Assembly: GCA_013151235.1 (NCBI GenBank)
Contig: JAADIO010000033.1
Location: forward strand, 45,240 to 109,239
Direction: 5' to 3'
Source of the DNA: Deltaproteobacteria bacterium
GTDB taxonomy: Bacteria > CG2-30-53-67
Length of the DNA: 64,000 bases
In this document: in pieces, positions 48,244-59,407 of the stretch
Position numbering within the stretch: position 1 is the first letter of the stretch
Layout of the letters: each line of letters starts with the position of its first letter
Translations under genes and position numbers: made by a program
The notes under the pieces: model-generated
Databases searched by the model: none
Told to the model about the DNA's origin: nothing
The model's input: the letters and a program-made list of their open reading frames with translations, nothing else

Positions 48244-48322
48244 TGGTTCTCCCCATTTTCTTTCTTATTCTTAATCGATCTTTTGTGACATTGAATATGA
48301 TTAAGATTTAAGATGAAAAAGA

Positions 48323-49252
48323 CTATTCCAACTCCTGTACCCACCCCTGCGTCAGTCCGTAACGTTCCATAATCGTCTTCGCCTCGTCATACTCTTCGGG
48401 CGTAATCCTTCGAGCGATCTCCGGAATCCCCGTCGCTTTGTAGGCGGGAAAATACTGGCTCATGAGACTGACATAGGTGCATGGAGAAAGATCCGCCGCC
48501 AGAAACCGCATGATCGCCTCCGTACCGGAGATTCCGCCGGGAAGCACAAGATGACGTATCAATAATCCCGTCCGGGCGATCCCCGCTTCGTCAAGTTTCA
48601 GATCCCCCACCTGCCGGTGCATCTCGATGACGGCCCGGCGGTTTACCTCCGGGTAATCGGACGCTCCGGAGTATCGCCGGGCATTGCCGCCGTCGCTGTA
48701 ACGCATGTCCGTCAGGTAGATGTCGACGATCCCTTCCAATAGCTGAAGGGTCTCCACGTCATCATAGCCGCTGCTGTTATAGACAATGGGGATTGTAAGC
48801 CCCCCGGCCCTTGCCGGTCTGAGCCCGGCCAACAGGTGCGGGACTGCATGCGTGGGGGTCACCCAGTTAATATTGTGGGCGCCCTGCTCCTGCAGCCGAA
48901 GCATTATCTCCGCCAGGGCCGCCGGGTTTGTCTCCACACCGTTTCCGCTCTGGCTGATCGGATAATTCTGGCAATAGACACAGGCAAGATTGCAGTGCGT
49001 GACAAAGATCGTCCCCGAACCCCGCCGACCGGAGATCGGAGGTTCCTCACCAAAATGAAGATCGGCGCTTGCAATTCGTAACTGATCATCCGCTCCGCAG
49101 GCACCCGTTTCACCCGCCCGTCGGTCCACGCCGCATTTTTCAGGACAAAGACGACAGGCAGGCCCCATCAGCGCCCGGGCCTTTTCGATCCGTTCCAAAA
49201 AATCGGTTTCACTCAGCTCGCAATATCGGGCAGGGCTTTTTGTCATCGTCAT
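48323..49252 (-). CDS. Radical SAM protein (PflX/COG1313-like)
   Basis: A 309-residue protein with the radical SAM motif CNLACVYCQN near residue 93 and a second, N-terminal cysteine cluster (CRLCPEKCGVDR...GACGA). Its layout matches the PflX/COG1313 group of activase-like proteins, whose substrate is not known. It lies between carA (13-base gap) and carB (79-base gap), so it is part of the pyrimidine operon. The start may be the ATG at 49252 or at 49246. Confidence 0.85.
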   Translation of the reverse strand: MTMTKSPARYCELSETDFLERIEKARALMGPACRLCPEKCGVDRRAGETGACGADDQLRIASADLHFGEEPPISGRRGSGTIFVTHCNLACVYCQNYPISQSGNGVETNPAALAEIMLRLQEQGAHNINWVTPTHAVPHLLAGLRPARAGGLTIPIVYNSSGYDDVETLQLLEGIVDIYLTDMRYSDGGNARRYSGASDYPEVNRRAVIEMHRQVGDLKLDEAGIARTGLLIRHLVLPGGISGTEAIMRFLAADLSPCTYVSLMSQYFPAYKATGIPEIARRITPEEYDEAKTIMERYGLTQGWVQELE

Positions 49253-49265
49253 GAGCCGGCCCCTT

Positions 49266-50386
<1,121 letters not shown>

Positions 50387-50390
<4 letters not shown>

Positions 50391-51670
50391 CGCCGCCCCT
50401 TCATGAGAGGATCCGAGTAAACTACCTTCCCCCGTACCAGCGTACAGACCGCTTTGCCTTTCAGCTTCCGGCCCGCAAAGGGGGTGTTGAAACTGAGCGA
50501 ACGGAATCGGGCCGCATCCACGGTAAAGAGAAGATCGGGATCGATCAGGGTGACATCCGCAGCCCTCCCTTCACTCAGGGAACCTCCCTGCAGTTTGAGA
50601 ATCCGGGCCGGTGCGACGGACATTCGGTCTACAAGTTGCGCCGGAGTCAACCACCCCTCATGAACCAGTTGCAACAAGAGCGGGAGAGAGGTTTCCAGAC
50701 CGACCATACCAAAGGCCGCCCGGTCGAATTCCACTTCCTTTTCGGCGATATTATGGGGGGCGTGATCGGACGCAACGGCATCGATCGTTCCGTCCGCCAG
50801 ACCTGCGATCAGCGCCTGCCGGTCTTTCTCACGGCGCAACGGCGGATTAACCTTCAGGTTCGTATCATAACCGGTGAGCGACTCATGGGTAAGACTCAGA
50901 TGATGCGGCGTTACTTCAGCCGTCACCTTAACCCCCCGCGACTTGGCCTCACGGATCCTTTTCACCGTTCCCTCTGCACTGACGTGAGCCACATGAAGGA
51001 CGGCGCCGGTCAACTCCGCCAGCAGGATATCCCGTTCCACCATACTCTCTTCCGACGCAGAAGGGATCCCCCGAAGTCCGAGACGGGTCGAGACCGCCCC
51101 CTCGTGCATCACACCGTCGGTGCAGATCGTAAGGTCCTCCGCATGGGTAATCACGGGGAGACCGAATGTGCCGGCATACTCCATGGCACAGCGCATGACC
51201 CGACCGTTCATCACCGGCCGGCCATCATCACTGAGCGCCACAATTCCCATCTCCGCCATGTCACCGATCTCGGCAAGTTCTTCCCCGTCCGACCTTCGAG
51301 TGATCGCACCCACTGGATGGACGGAAACAGCGGCGGATCGGGCACGGGTCAGTATAAAATCGGTGACCGATCCATTATCGTTGACCGGGTCAGTATTCGG
51401 CATACAGGCCACGGCCGTGAACCCGCCTGCAGCGGCGGAGCGACAACCCGTTTCAATCGTTTCCTTGTATTCGTATCCCGGCTCCCGAAAGTGGACATGC
51501 ATATCAATCAGTCCCGGCACCACCCACAACCCTTCCGCGTCGATCGCATGATTCCCGGCAAGATCTTTCCCGATTTGCAGGATGCGGCCTTTGTCGATGA
51601 CAAGATCGCCTTTTCCGTCTCTCCCGTTTGCCGGGTCGATAATTCTTCCACCCTTGATGATCAGACTCAC
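50387..51670 (-). CDS. pyrC: Dihydroorotase
   Basis: A 427-residue class I dihydroorotase: zinc motif [16 protein letters not shown], the metal-site region around VITHAEDL, and ASDHAPHN. It starts with the GTG at 51670, which overlaps the pyrB stop by four bases (GTGA); the reading frame upstream of it is only the antisense-free overlap of pyrB. It closes carbamoyl aspartate to dihydroorotate. Confidence 0.95.
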
Positions 51671-52593
51671 CGTTTCGCTCCGGAATAGAGATAGAGGGTT
51701 GCCATCCGGACGGCAACTCCGTTGGTTACCTGGTCGAGGATGATTGAATAGGGTCCGTCGGCCACATCGGGGGCGATCTCCACCCCCCGGTTGATCGGTC
51801 CCGGGTGCATGATAATGAGGTCTTTCTTCGCCCCCCGGAGGCGCTGCCGGGTCAGGCCGAAGAACCGGGCGTACTCCCGGTCCGAAGGAAACAGGCTCTT
51901 CTCCTGCCGCTCCTTTTGGATTCGAAGCATCATGATCACGTCCACCCCGCAAATCGCCTCATCAAGGCTTCGGCAGACCTCCACATCCATCGACTCGATC
52001 CCCACGGGAATCATGGTCCCCGGCCCGGCGATCCGGACGGAGGCCCCTAATTTACGTAGGGCCAGAATGTTGGAACGGGCAACACGGCTGTGGGTAATAT
52101 CTCCGACAATGGCGATCGTGAGACCGTCGAACTTCTTCTTCCGTTCCCGAATCGAAAAAAGATCCAACAGGGCCTGCGTCGGGTGTTCGTGGGCTCCGTC
52201 ACCGGCATTGATCACGGAACAGTCGAGCATCCGGGAGAGGAAATGGGCCGTCCCGGCCGCTCCGTGGCGTACGATCAGGATATCGGCGTTCATCGCTTCG
52301 ATATTCCAGGCCGTATCCTTGAGGCTCTCTCCTTTCAGAATACTGCTGCTCGAAGCGGAGATATTGATTACATCGGCGGAGAGCCTTTTGCCGGCAAGCT
52401 CAAAGGAGGTCCGGGTACGGGTGGAGGGTTCCAGAAAAAGATTGACCACGGTCACCCCCCGCAGGGCGGGGACCTTTTTGATCTCCCGGAGAGAGACATC
52501 CTTGAAGGACTCGGCCGTATCAAGGAGGGTCTCAATCTCTTCCCGGCTCAGGTCCTCTATGCCCAGCAGATCCTTTCGTTTACCCCAGGCCAT
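51667..52593 (-). CDS. pyrB: Aspartate carbamoyltransferase catalytic subunit
   Basis: A 308-residue enzyme with the carbamoyl-phosphate loop [15 protein letters not shown]-like [19 protein letters not shown] and LRIQKERQ. It makes carbamoyl aspartate. No pyrI regulatory gene accompanies it. It follows pyrR by 84 bases, and pyrC is coupled to its end. Confidence 0.96.
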   Translation of the reverse strand: MAWGKRKDLLGIEDLSREEIETLLDTAESFKDVSLREIKKVPALRGVTVVNLFLEPSTRTRTSFELAGKRLSADVINISASSSSILKGESLKDTAWNIEAMNADILIVRHGAAGTAHFLSRMLDCSVINAGDGAHEHPTQALLDLFSIRERKKKFDGLTIAIVGDITHSRVARSNILALRKLGASVRIAGPGTMIPVGIESMDVEVCRSLDEAICGVDVIMMLRIQKERQEKSLFPSDREYARFFGLTRQRLRGAKKDLIIMHPGPINRGVEIAPDVADGPYSIILDQVTNGVAVRMATLYLYSGAKR

Positions 52594-52677
52594 CAGCGCC
52601 GCCTCTTCGTGCCCGGCCGGAACCTGCCGTCCCGGCCCGGAAACCCTTGAACCTCGTCCTCTTCCCGTTGCATCATA

Positions 52678-53241
52678 TTACTTTCCGAGTTCCCGGAGGA
52701 TCACACCATCCTCCTCCCCGTCCTCGGAAAAACGGACACGGATCGTCTGCTCCAGGGAGGTGGGAATATACTGCCCCGTATAGTTTGCCCGAATCGGGAG
52801 TTCCCGGTGTCCCCGGTCCACAAGGACGGCCAACTGGATCTTCCGGGCCCGTCCCAGATCCATGATCCCGTCAAGCGCCGCCCGAATCGTCCTCCCGGTG
52901 AAGAGAACATCGTCCACCAGAATAATATTGTGATCCTCCAGCGGACCGGGAATTTCCGTCCGGATCAGCTCCGGTTGGTCGATCCGGGATCTCAGGTCAT
53001 CCCGGTACAGGCTGATATCGAGGATCCCGACGGGAAGAACCACCCCTGTCGTTTCCCGGATTCTCACGGCGATTCTGCCGGCCAGATGAGCGCCGCGGCT
53101 TCGGATCCCGACAAGTGTCACATCGGTGAGATCCGGGTTTTCCCGGACGATCCGTGCCGCCAGGTCCCGGATTAATTCGGCCATCCCCGCAGCATCGATG
53201 ACCCGGGTTTCCGCCTGTTGATGTTTCCGTGAACCGGACAT
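52678..53241 (-). CDS. pyrR: PyrR, pyrimidine attenuation regulator / uracil phosphoribosyltransferase
   Basis: A 187-residue PRTase with the PRPP loop IILVDDVLFTGRTIRAA and VGIRSRGAHLAGRI. In Gram-positive bacteria PyrR binds pyr mRNA in a UMP-dependent way; a weak uracil PRTase activity is usual. It is the first gene of the pyr operon, directly after a terminator hairpin. A GTG six bases upstream of the ATG at 53241 is an alternative start. No PyrR-binding loop consensus could be recognised in the leader. Confidence 0.93.
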   Translation of the reverse strand: MSGSRKHQQAETRVIDAAGMAELIRDLAARIVRENPDLTDVTLVGIRSRGAHLAGRIAVRIRETTGVVLPVGILDISLYRDDLRSRIDQPELIRTEIPGPLEDHNIILVDDVLFTGRTIRAALDGIMDLGRARKIQLAVLVDRGHRELPIRANYTGQYIPTSLEQTIRVRFSEDGEEDGVILRELGK

Positions 53242-53254
53242 GGTCACAAACCAT

Positions 53255-53288
53255 AAAAAAGGCCTCTTGCCCGATCAGCAAGAAGGCC
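53255..53288 (-). terminator. Attenuator hairpin in the pyrR leader
   Basis: Minus strand GGCCTTCTTGC pairs with GCAAGAGGCC (one bulged base), followed by six T, 13 bases before the pyrR start codon. It is placed to stop transcription ahead of the whole pyrimidine operon. Confidence 0.85.
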
Positions 53289-53331
53289 GTAAATCCCCAA
53301 CATCAAAGGAGTGCCTGAAAAGTACCCGCAT
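53275..53331 (-). CDS. Leader peptide ahead of pyrR (18 residues)
   Basis: ATG at 53331 has AGGAG five bases upstream and opens the frame MRVLFRHSFDVGDLRPSC, stopping at TGA 53277-53275, inside the loop of the attenuator hairpin. A translating ribosome would therefore cover the hairpin's first arm. This is the design of leader peptides that couple translation to attenuation, as in enteric pyrBI. It is far below normal ORF length cut-offs. Its translation is inferred from the ribosome-binding site and geometry. Confidence 0.6.
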   Translation of the reverse strand: MRVLFRHSFDVGDLRPSC

Positions 53332-53358
53332 ATCCGCTCCTGAAACTAAATCTTGAGA

Positions 53359-53386
53359 ATTGTAGCACAACAGAAGGCGTTGTCAA
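53359..53386 (-). promoter_or_regulatory. Promoter of the pyrimidine operon
   Basis: Minus strand TTGACA (53386-53381), a 16-base spacer, TACAAT (53364-53359): near-consensus sigma-70 type. Start would be near 53352, giving about 20 bases before the leader peptide ATG. Confidence 0.85.
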
Positions 53387-53459
53387 GAAAATAAAGGGAC
53401 AAAACAAGAGCGGGACTTCCAGCGGAAGAGATCACGGCGAAAAATCCATCGGGGCCCCC

Positions 53460-54095
53460 TCAACGGAGGATCTTTCCGATACGGCCGAGACGGGGCCGCT
53501 TCGTCTCACGGTCCCAGGACCAGTAGATGATGAGGGCCTTGCCCAGGATCTCATCCTGTTTTACAAATCCCCAGAAGCGGCTGTCGTAGCTGCCGTCGCG
53601 GTTGTCCCCCATCATGAAATAGGAATGGGGCGGCACGGTAACGGGACCGAAGTTGTCCCGGTTGCCGGGGATAATTCTGCTGTTACGGTGTCGGTGTGCC
53701 ACGTAAGGGTCCGGCAGCGGCTTCCCGTTGATATAAACGATCTTGTTGCGGACCTCAATGGTATCCCCCGGCACCCCGATCAACCGTTTGATAAAGTCCC
53801 GGCTTTCATCTCTTGGATACTTGAAAACAACAATATCCCCCCGTTGCGGTTTGCGTACCGGAAGGACGGAAATATCCGTAAAGGGAATATGGGTCCCGTA
53901 GATAAACTTGTTCACCAGAATATGATCGCCGATTTGCAGGGTTTCCAGCATGGACCCCGACGGGATCTTGAAAGCCTGAACGACAAAGGTCCGGATAAAG
54001 AGAGCCAGCACCACGGCAATAAGAATGGCCTCGATATTCTCACGCCAGAAGGATTTCGGCCGTACGTTCTTCTCTGCAACTTTTCTTTTCGACAT
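53460..54095 (-). CDS. lepB: Signal peptidase I
   Basis: A 211-residue S26 peptidase: one N-terminal membrane helix (NIEAILIAVVLALFIRTFVV), the catalytic serine in IPSGSMLETLQIGDH, the lysine general base in KYPRDESRDFIKRLIGVPGD, and GDNRDGSYDSR. The ATG at 54095 has AGGAAGG upstream. It cleaves signal peptides of exported proteins. It follows lepA, the classic lepA-lepB order. Confidence 0.96.
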   Translation of the reverse strand: MSKRKVAEKNVRPKSFWRENIEAILIAVVLALFIRTFVVQAFKIPSGSMLETLQIGDHILVNKFIYGTHIPFTDISVLPVRKPQRGDIVVFKYPRDESRDFIKRLIGVPGDTIEVRNKIVYINGKPLPDPYVAHRHRNSRIIPGNRDNFGPVTVPPHSYFMMGDNRDGSYDSRFWGFVKQDEILGKALIIYWSWDRETKRPRLGRIGKILR

Positions 54096-54189
54096 GATTT
54101 CCTTCCTGTTTGAATAGGATTTCAACAAGCAAGCGGATTTATCATACGACTCCCATACAAGAAAAACAAGACGAAACCGGCGAACACAG

Positions 54190-55998
54190 CTATCCGTCCT
54201 TCTCCATTCTCAGAACGGACATGAAGGCCTCCTGGGGGATCTCCACCTTCCCCACGCTCTTCATCCGCTTCTTGCCTTCTTTCTGTTTTTCCAGGAGCTT
54301 CCGCTTGCGGGAGATGTCCCCGCCGTAACACTTGGCGGTCACATTCTTCCGGAGGGCCTTGATCGTTTCCCGGGCAATCACCTTGTTGCCGACGGCCGCC
54401 TGAATCACGACTTCATATAACTGGCGGTGAATAATTCGTTTCAGTTTCAGGGCCAGGTTCCGCCCGCGGTAGTAGGCCCGCTCCGTATGCACAATGACCG
54501 AAAGGGCGTCAACAAGTTCTCCGTTTATGAGGATGTCGAGACGGACCATCTTCGCCTCCCGATAACCGGAAAACTCGTAATCAAAAGAAGCATACCCGCG
54601 GGTCGCCGATTTCAGCCGGTCATAGAAATCGACGACGATCTCGTTGAGGGGCAACTCATATTGAATCGAGGCCCGGTGTGTACCGTGATATTCAATCCCC
54701 TTCTGGGTCCCCCGCCGTTCCTGGGCCAATGTGATGACGGCCCCCACATACTCCTTCGGCACCATAATCGTTGACAGAATCACCGGCTCCATGATCTTTT
54801 CAATCTTCTGAACGGGCGGAAGCTTCGAGGGATTTTCAATCAACAGCTCTTCTCCCGTGACCTCAATCACCCGGTAGATCACCGTGGGGGAGGTGGTAAT
54901 CAGGGGGATCTCGAACTCCCGTTCCAGCCGCTCCTGAACGATCTCCATATGGAGAAGCCCCAAGAACCCGCAGCGGAACCCAAACCCCAGCGCGTTGGAT
55001 GTCTCCGGATCATAGGAAAAGGAGGAGTCATTCAACTGCAGTTTGTCCATGGCATCGTTCAGCAATCGGTAATCCTTGCTATCGACCGGGTAGAGTCCGG
55101 CGAAGACCATCGGCTTCACCTGCTGGAAACCGGGGAGGGGCAGGGACGCCTGCCGTGCGGCATCGGTCACGGTATCCCCCACCTGGGTGTCCCGGACGTT
55201 CTTGATTCCGGCCATGAAGAAGCCGACATCTCCCACGGAGAGTTTTTTCATCGGCGTCGGACGGGGAGTGAAGACGCCCACCTGCTGCACCTCATACTCT
55301 TTGCCGGTGGCCATCATCCGGATCCGCATTCCCGGTGTGATCGAACCATCAATGATCCGGATCAGAGAGACCGTCCCGAGGTAGGGATCAAACCAGGAGT
55401 CAAAGAGGAGCGCTTTCAGGGGAGCCGCCGGATCTCCCGTGGGGGGCGGCACGTAATGAATGATCGCCTCCAGGACCTCGCCGATCCCCTGCCCGGTCTT
55501 GGCACTCACCGGGATGGACTGGGAGGCATCCAGTCCGATTACTTCCTCGATCTCCGCTTTGGTTCTCTCGATATCTGCACTGGGCAGATCGATTTTGTTC
55601 AGCACGGGGACCAATTCGAGATCGTGATCCAGGGCCAGGTAGACATTCCCCACCGTCTGGGCTTCGACCCCCTGGGCGGCATCCACAACTAAAAGCGCCC
55701 CCTCGCAGGCCGTCAGGCTTCGGGAGACCTCGTAGTTGAAATCGACATGCCCCGGAGTATCAATCAGGTTCAGACAATACTCCCGACCATCCTGCGCGCA
55801 ATAGAGAAGACGGACCGTCTGTGCCTTGATGGTAATCCCCCGTTCACGCTCGATCTCCATCTGATCGAGGAACTGGTCTTTTTTCTCCCGGTCGCTCAAG
55901 GCCCCCGTAGCCTCCAGGATCCTGTCGGCCAGGGTCGATTTACCATGATCGATGTGGGCAATAATGGAAAAATTTCGAATCCGTTCAACCGCCGGCAT
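54190..55998 (-). CDS. lepA: Elongation factor 4 (LepA)
   Basis: A 602-residue translational GTPase: [37 protein letters not shown] and NKIDLPSAD motifs, followed by EF-G-like domains and the LepA-specific C-terminal domain. The ATG at 55998 ([12 protein letters not shown]) gives the standard length. LepA acts on stalled or back-translocated ribosomes and on ribosome biogenesis. Confidence 0.97.
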   Translation of the reverse strand: MPAVERIRNFSIIAHIDHGKSTLADRILEATGALSDREKKDQFLDQMEIERERGITIKAQTVRLLYCAQDGREYCLNLIDTPGHVDFNYEVSRSLTACEGALLVVDAAQGVEAQTVGNVYLALDHDLELVPVLNKIDLPSADIERTKAEIEEVIGLDASQSIPVSAKTGQGIGEVLEAIIHYVPPPTGDPAAPLKALLFDSWFDPYLGTVSLIRIIDGSITPGMRIRMMATGKEYEVQQVGVFTPRPTPMKKLSVGDVGFFMAGIKNVRDTQVGDTVTDAARQASLPLPGFQQVKPMVFAGLYPVDSKDYRLLNDAMDKLQLNDSSFSYDPETSNALGFGFRCGFLGLLHMEIVQERLEREFEIPLITTSPTVIYRVIEVTGEELLIENPSKLPPVQKIEKIMEPVILSTIMVPKEYVGAVITLAQERRGTQKGIEYHGTHRASIQYELPLNEIVVDFYDRLKSATRGYASFDYEFSGYREAKMVRLDILINGELVDALSVIVHTERAYYRGRNLALKLKRIIHRQLYEVVIQAAVGNKVIARETIKALRKNVTAKCYGGDISRKRKLLEKQKEGKKRMKSVGKVEIPQEAFMSVLRMEKDG

Positions 55999-56121
55999 GG
56001 TCGGGTCTGCTTTCCAAGGTCCACTGCATGAGAATCTGCTGAATTTGGAATAATAGGACAAGCATCCGTTCTTTGTCAAAAGAAATCGGATTCCGGTTCC
56101 GATCCGGAAAGATTGAAAGGA

Positions 56122-57618
56122 TCAGGAGGCGGGAAGCGTCAGGGAAGGGAGGGCGACTTCCTGCCCTGCGGTCGGAGCTTCGTCCAGGACAGGAAGAACA
56201 ACATGGAAGGTGACCCCTCCCCCGGGCCGGTTTTCAGCCCGAATCCGTCCGGCATGACCGTCAATGATCTCCTTGCAGATGGAAAGTCCCAGACCGGATC
56301 CGGTCACTTCATAGATTTCACCTTCGTGAAGCTGTGCATACTTTTCAAAAATATCTTCCAGATGCTCTTTTGGAATCCCGGGACCCGAATCCGATATCGC
56401 AACGGTCCATGCGGGAGGTTCCTCCGAATAAGATGCTTCGATCTTAATCTTCCCCCTGTCGGGAGTAAACTTGACTGCATTGCTCAACAGGTTGCTGATT
56501 ACCTGAATCAGACGTCTTTTGTCACCCCGGAGAGAGATCTGTGACGGGACATTTTCTATGGAGATCTCAATATTCTTCTTCCGGCAGGCTCCCGAATAGA
56601 CGGAGACGGAATGATCAATGATCTTCCGCAGATCGATGGGAAGAAAACGGTACTCCATCCGGCCCGATTCGATCCTGGAAAGGTCAAGGTAGTCGCTGAT
56701 CAGATCGGAAAGACGCTGACTCTCATGAACGATCGTCTGCAGAAACTCGTTCCGGGTCTCTTCCGGTTCATCCTTGTACCGGAGGAGGAGATCAGCATAG
56801 GAGAGAATCGAGGTCAAAGGAGTCCGCAGGTCATGGGCCACGATTTCAAGAAACTTCGTCTTCCGAAGGTCCTCTTCCCGGAGCTTCTCATTCGCTTTTT
56901 GCAACTGGCCCGCCTGTTTCTCCAGGATAAACATCATGTCGTTGAAACTTTCCCCGAGCCGCTGCACCGGATCCCGGTGAGCAATCCGATAAATCTCGCA
57001 TGCCTCACAGCCACAGTTATCCATCGTTTCCGGGAAGCGGCTGCAACAGTAGTCCCGGCCGAAATGCCAGCATCTCAGATGCGGCGACAGATAAGCCGGG
57101 CAGGCATGAAGGGCGCAATCCTTGATCTCCCAGCAGTTAATCAGATCGGGATTATCATACCGGACGGAGAGATCCCCGCCGGGCCGAACCTGGTCGATCA
57201 GACGGACGATCTCCCCATGTGCCTCCTCCAGCCGCATCTCTGCGATCATGATCCGGTCCCGTTCTTCCCGGAGTGCCCGATAGCTCTGCTTCACCCGTCC
57301 GTAATAGCAGATCAGGGTTCCCACAATCACCAGGACCACGGAATTCACGGCGCCGCTGACGGGCGAGATTACCTTCCAGAGAGTGCGATCCCCCATAAAA
57401 AGGAGCAGAGGCTGTATTAGATGCCCGAAAGATCGTGAAAGGGAAAAAACGGCGATCGCCAGGGAAACCCAGTAAAGATAGGCAAAAAGGGGATGATCCG
57501 GATGCTTTCGGGTCAACTTTTTCGAAGCGGATACGCAGGCAACCGCTATAATCAGAGAAAGGAGAGAACCGATAACATCGGTAACATAGATAGGCCACAT
57601 GGGGAGAGTAAAATTCAC
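56122..57618 (-). CDS. Membrane sensor histidine kinase with a two-CW cysteine-rich domain
   Basis: A 498-residue protein: three membrane helices (residues about 10-105), a short coil, then a cysteine-rich segment (about 162-207) with CWEIKDC, ACPAY, CWHFGRDYC and NCGCEACEIY, a type seen in delta-type signalling proteins. The kinase core follows: H-box FLEIVAHDLRTPLTS (His262), N-box NLLSNAVKF, and G-boxes DSGPGIPKE and GSGLGLSICKEI. No response regulator lies next to it. Its start overlaps the upstream membrane-protein gene (ATGA). Confidence 0.9.
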   Translation of the reverse strand: MNFTLPMWPIYVTDVIGSLLSLIIAVACVSASKKLTRKHPDHPLFAYLYWVSLAIAVFSLSRSFGHLIQPLLLFMGDRTLWKVISPVSGAVNSVVLVIVGTLICYYGRVKQSYRALREERDRIMIAEMRLEEAHGEIVRLIDQVRPGGDLSVRYDNPDLINCWEIKDCALHACPAYLSPHLRCWHFGRDYCCSRFPETMDNCGCEACEIYRIAHRDPVQRLGESFNDMMFILEKQAGQLQKANEKLREEDLRKTKFLEIVAHDLRTPLTSILSYADLLLRYKDEPEETRNEFLQTIVHESQRLSDLISDYLDLSRIESGRMEYRFLPIDLRKIIDHSVSVYSGACRKKNIEISIENVPSQISLRGDKRRLIQVISNLLSNAVKFTPDRGKIKIEASYSEEPPAWTVAISDSGPGIPKEHLEDIFEKYAQLHEGEIYEVTGSGLGLSICKEIIDGHAGRIRAENRPGGGVTFHVVLPVLDEAPTAGQEVALPSLTLPAS

Positions 57619-58073
57619 GACAACTCCCCGTCATTATGGAGCATGAAACGGATTCCATAGAGAAGGCACAACAGCGCCGACAGAAAAAGAACATGATCGA
57701 AGCGACCGAAATAATAAAGAAGGGCCGGTAAGGAATGAACCTGAAAGCCGACGGCAAGGTTGTGTTCCAGCCCGGTAAACGCATAGGGGGACAAATATTC
57801 CCGGTAGACATGTACGTAAAAAGTCTGCACATTCCAGACGGCAAAGAGAAATGCGGACAGGAAGATCCAGGACCAGCCGGAATGGACGGAAGTCCTTCCC
57901 TGGTAAAGACGGAGACAGAGATAAATGAGAGATGCAAAAAAGATCAAATGGGCAATCAGGTGGGAGGTCAACCCCTCCCAGTTGCCGTGTACCTGTGTTG
58001 CTTCGGCCGATCCGGAGAGACAGAGAAAGAAGAGAACGGAGAAAGCAATTTTCCAATCAAGGTTTTTCATCAT
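57615..58073 (-). CDS. Small membrane protein coupled to the histidine kinase
   Basis: A 152-residue protein with a signal-like first helix (LDWKIAFSVLFFLCLSGSAE) and about three more membrane helices. Two histidines sit in HLIAHLIFFASL and others in HVYREY, a spacing that might bind heme or metal, but this is speculation. The start (ATG pair at 58073/58070) overlaps the end of mtaB by 17 bases, and its end overlaps the kinase, so it is probably a sensory partner. No known family is recognised. Confidence 0.65.
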   Translation of the reverse strand: MMKNLDWKIAFSVLFFLCLSGSAEATQVHGNWEGLTSHLIAHLIFFASLIYLCLRLYQGRTSVHSGWSWIFLSAFLFAVWNVQTFYVHVYREYLSPYAFTGLEHNLAVGFQVHSLPALLYYFGRFDHVLFLSALLCLLYGIRFMLHNDGELS

Positions 58074-59361
58074 GATATGCCGTTTCCACAAGAAGCATAT
58101 CGTCAGAAACCTGCAAGACCTTTACCGAAAAAATCAGGGGAAGTGACTTTTGAGGATGCGGGAGCAAAACTTTGAGATAATTGTTCGTCAGAAAGACCGG
58201 AGCACTCTTCCGGGATATTGCCGTTCCGGTGGCCACTGCCTGCAGGGTCCGGCCGACCATCCGTTCACGGAAACGTCGGTTCTTCGCACATCCCAGCTCA
58301 CGGAGAAACTGGCAGCGTTCCTTTTTTACATCGCCGGGCACCCCCCCGTTCAGGTCCGCGGCAACAGTCCCCGACCGAACGGAATAGGGAAAAACATGAA
58401 AATGAGTTAGCGGCAGGGTCTCAAGAAATTGAAAGGACCGCTCGAAGGAGGCATCATCCTCCCCCGGAAAACCGGCGATCAAGTCGGTGCCGATGGCCAT
58501 TGCCGGATCCCGTTCCCGGAGGCGCAAAACGAGATCTGCATATCGTTCCGTCCGGTAGGGCCGTTTCATTCGCGCCAGAATGGCGTCATCGCCGCATTGC
58601 AGGGGAATATGGAGGTGATTGCAGACCTTCTCCTCCCCCGTAACCAGATCGATCAGCGCGTCATCAACCTCCATCGGCTCCAGAGAAGAGAGGCGAATCC
58701 GGAAATCCCCCGGAATGCGGATCAACCGTGCCAGGAGTTTTGACAAACCACCCGGTTCCCGCCGGTCCACTCCGTAGGCCCCTAAATGAATGCCGGAAAG
58801 GACGATCTCCGGGTATCCGTTTTGCACAAAGGTCTCCACCTGGCGGATGACCTGCTCCGGGTCCTCACTTCGATACCGGCCCCGGGCGTAAGGAACAATG
58901 CAGTAGGAGCAGAAGGCTTCGCAACCGTCCTGAATCTTTACGAAGGCCCGCGACCGGTTTCCGAAACGTTCCAGGAGGGCCGATGGACGCGGAACGGAAA
59001 CCTTTTCTTCCCGTTCCGCCCGGAGGGAAGCATCAATGAGAATCTCCGAAAGCCCCCCATTCCGCCCCTTCCCCACAACCCGGTCGATGCCGGGAACGGC
59101 CTTGATCGCCTCCGGATCGGTCTCGGCATAACAGCCGGTCACCACAATCCGGGCACCGGGATTCTCCCGGACAAGACGCCGAATCACCCGTCGGCATTCG
59201 GCGTCGGTGCGTGCCGTCACCGTACAGGTATTCAGGATACACAGATCGGCTTTTTCACCCTCCGATGCGGGGCAATACCCTTCTCTTTCGAGGTTTTCCG
59301 CAAGCTGTGCCGACTCGATCTGATTGACCTTGCAGCCAAGGGTTTTTATGAGATAACGCAT
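58057..59361 (-). CDS. mtaB: tRNA t6A37 methylthiotransferase MtaB
   Basis: A 434-residue radical SAM methylthiotransferase. The N-terminal domain binds an auxiliary cluster (LGCKVNQIE, NTCTVTARTDAE, TGCYAETDP), and the radical SAM motif is CEAFCSYCIVPYARG near residue 150. The C-terminus is a TRAM RNA-binding domain. It adds the methylthio group to t6A at position 37 of tRNA. The ATG at 59361 is chosen. The MITE copy 2 begins 46 bases upstream. Confidence 0.95.
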   Translation of the reverse strand: MRYLIKTLGCKVNQIESAQLAENLEREGYCPASEGEKADLCILNTCTVTARTDAECRRVIRRLVRENPGARIVVTGCYAETDPEAIKAVPGIDRVVGKGRNGGLSEILIDASLRAEREEKVSVPRPSALLERFGNRSRAFVKIQDGCEAFCSYCIVPYARGRYRSEDPEQVIRQVETFVQNGYPEIVLSGIHLGAYGVDRREPGGLSKLLARLIRIPGDFRIRLSSLEPMEVDDALIDLVTGEEKVCNHLHIPLQCGDDAILARMKRPYRTERYADLVLRLRERDPAMAIGTDLIAGFPGEDDASFERSFQFLETLPLTHFHVFPYSVRSGTVAADLNGGVPGDVKKERCQFLRELGCAKNRRFRERMVGRTLQAVATGTAISRKSAPVFLTNNYLKVLLPHPQKSLPLIFSVKVLQVSDDMLLVETAYHDEKP

Positions 59362-59407
59362 GTTATTGACCAATTTTCACTTCAAGTAATTCATTATCCT
59401 CAACCAA

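Noticed and set aside
52997..53281. An alternative minus-strand ORF overlapping the pyrR start
   Set aside because: Out of frame with pyrR and without conserved sequence; pyrR accounts for the region.
53289..53352. A PyrR RNA-binding loop in the pyr leader
   Set aside because: No hairpin with the CAGAGAGG-type loop could be found; CAGGAGCGG is not a match.
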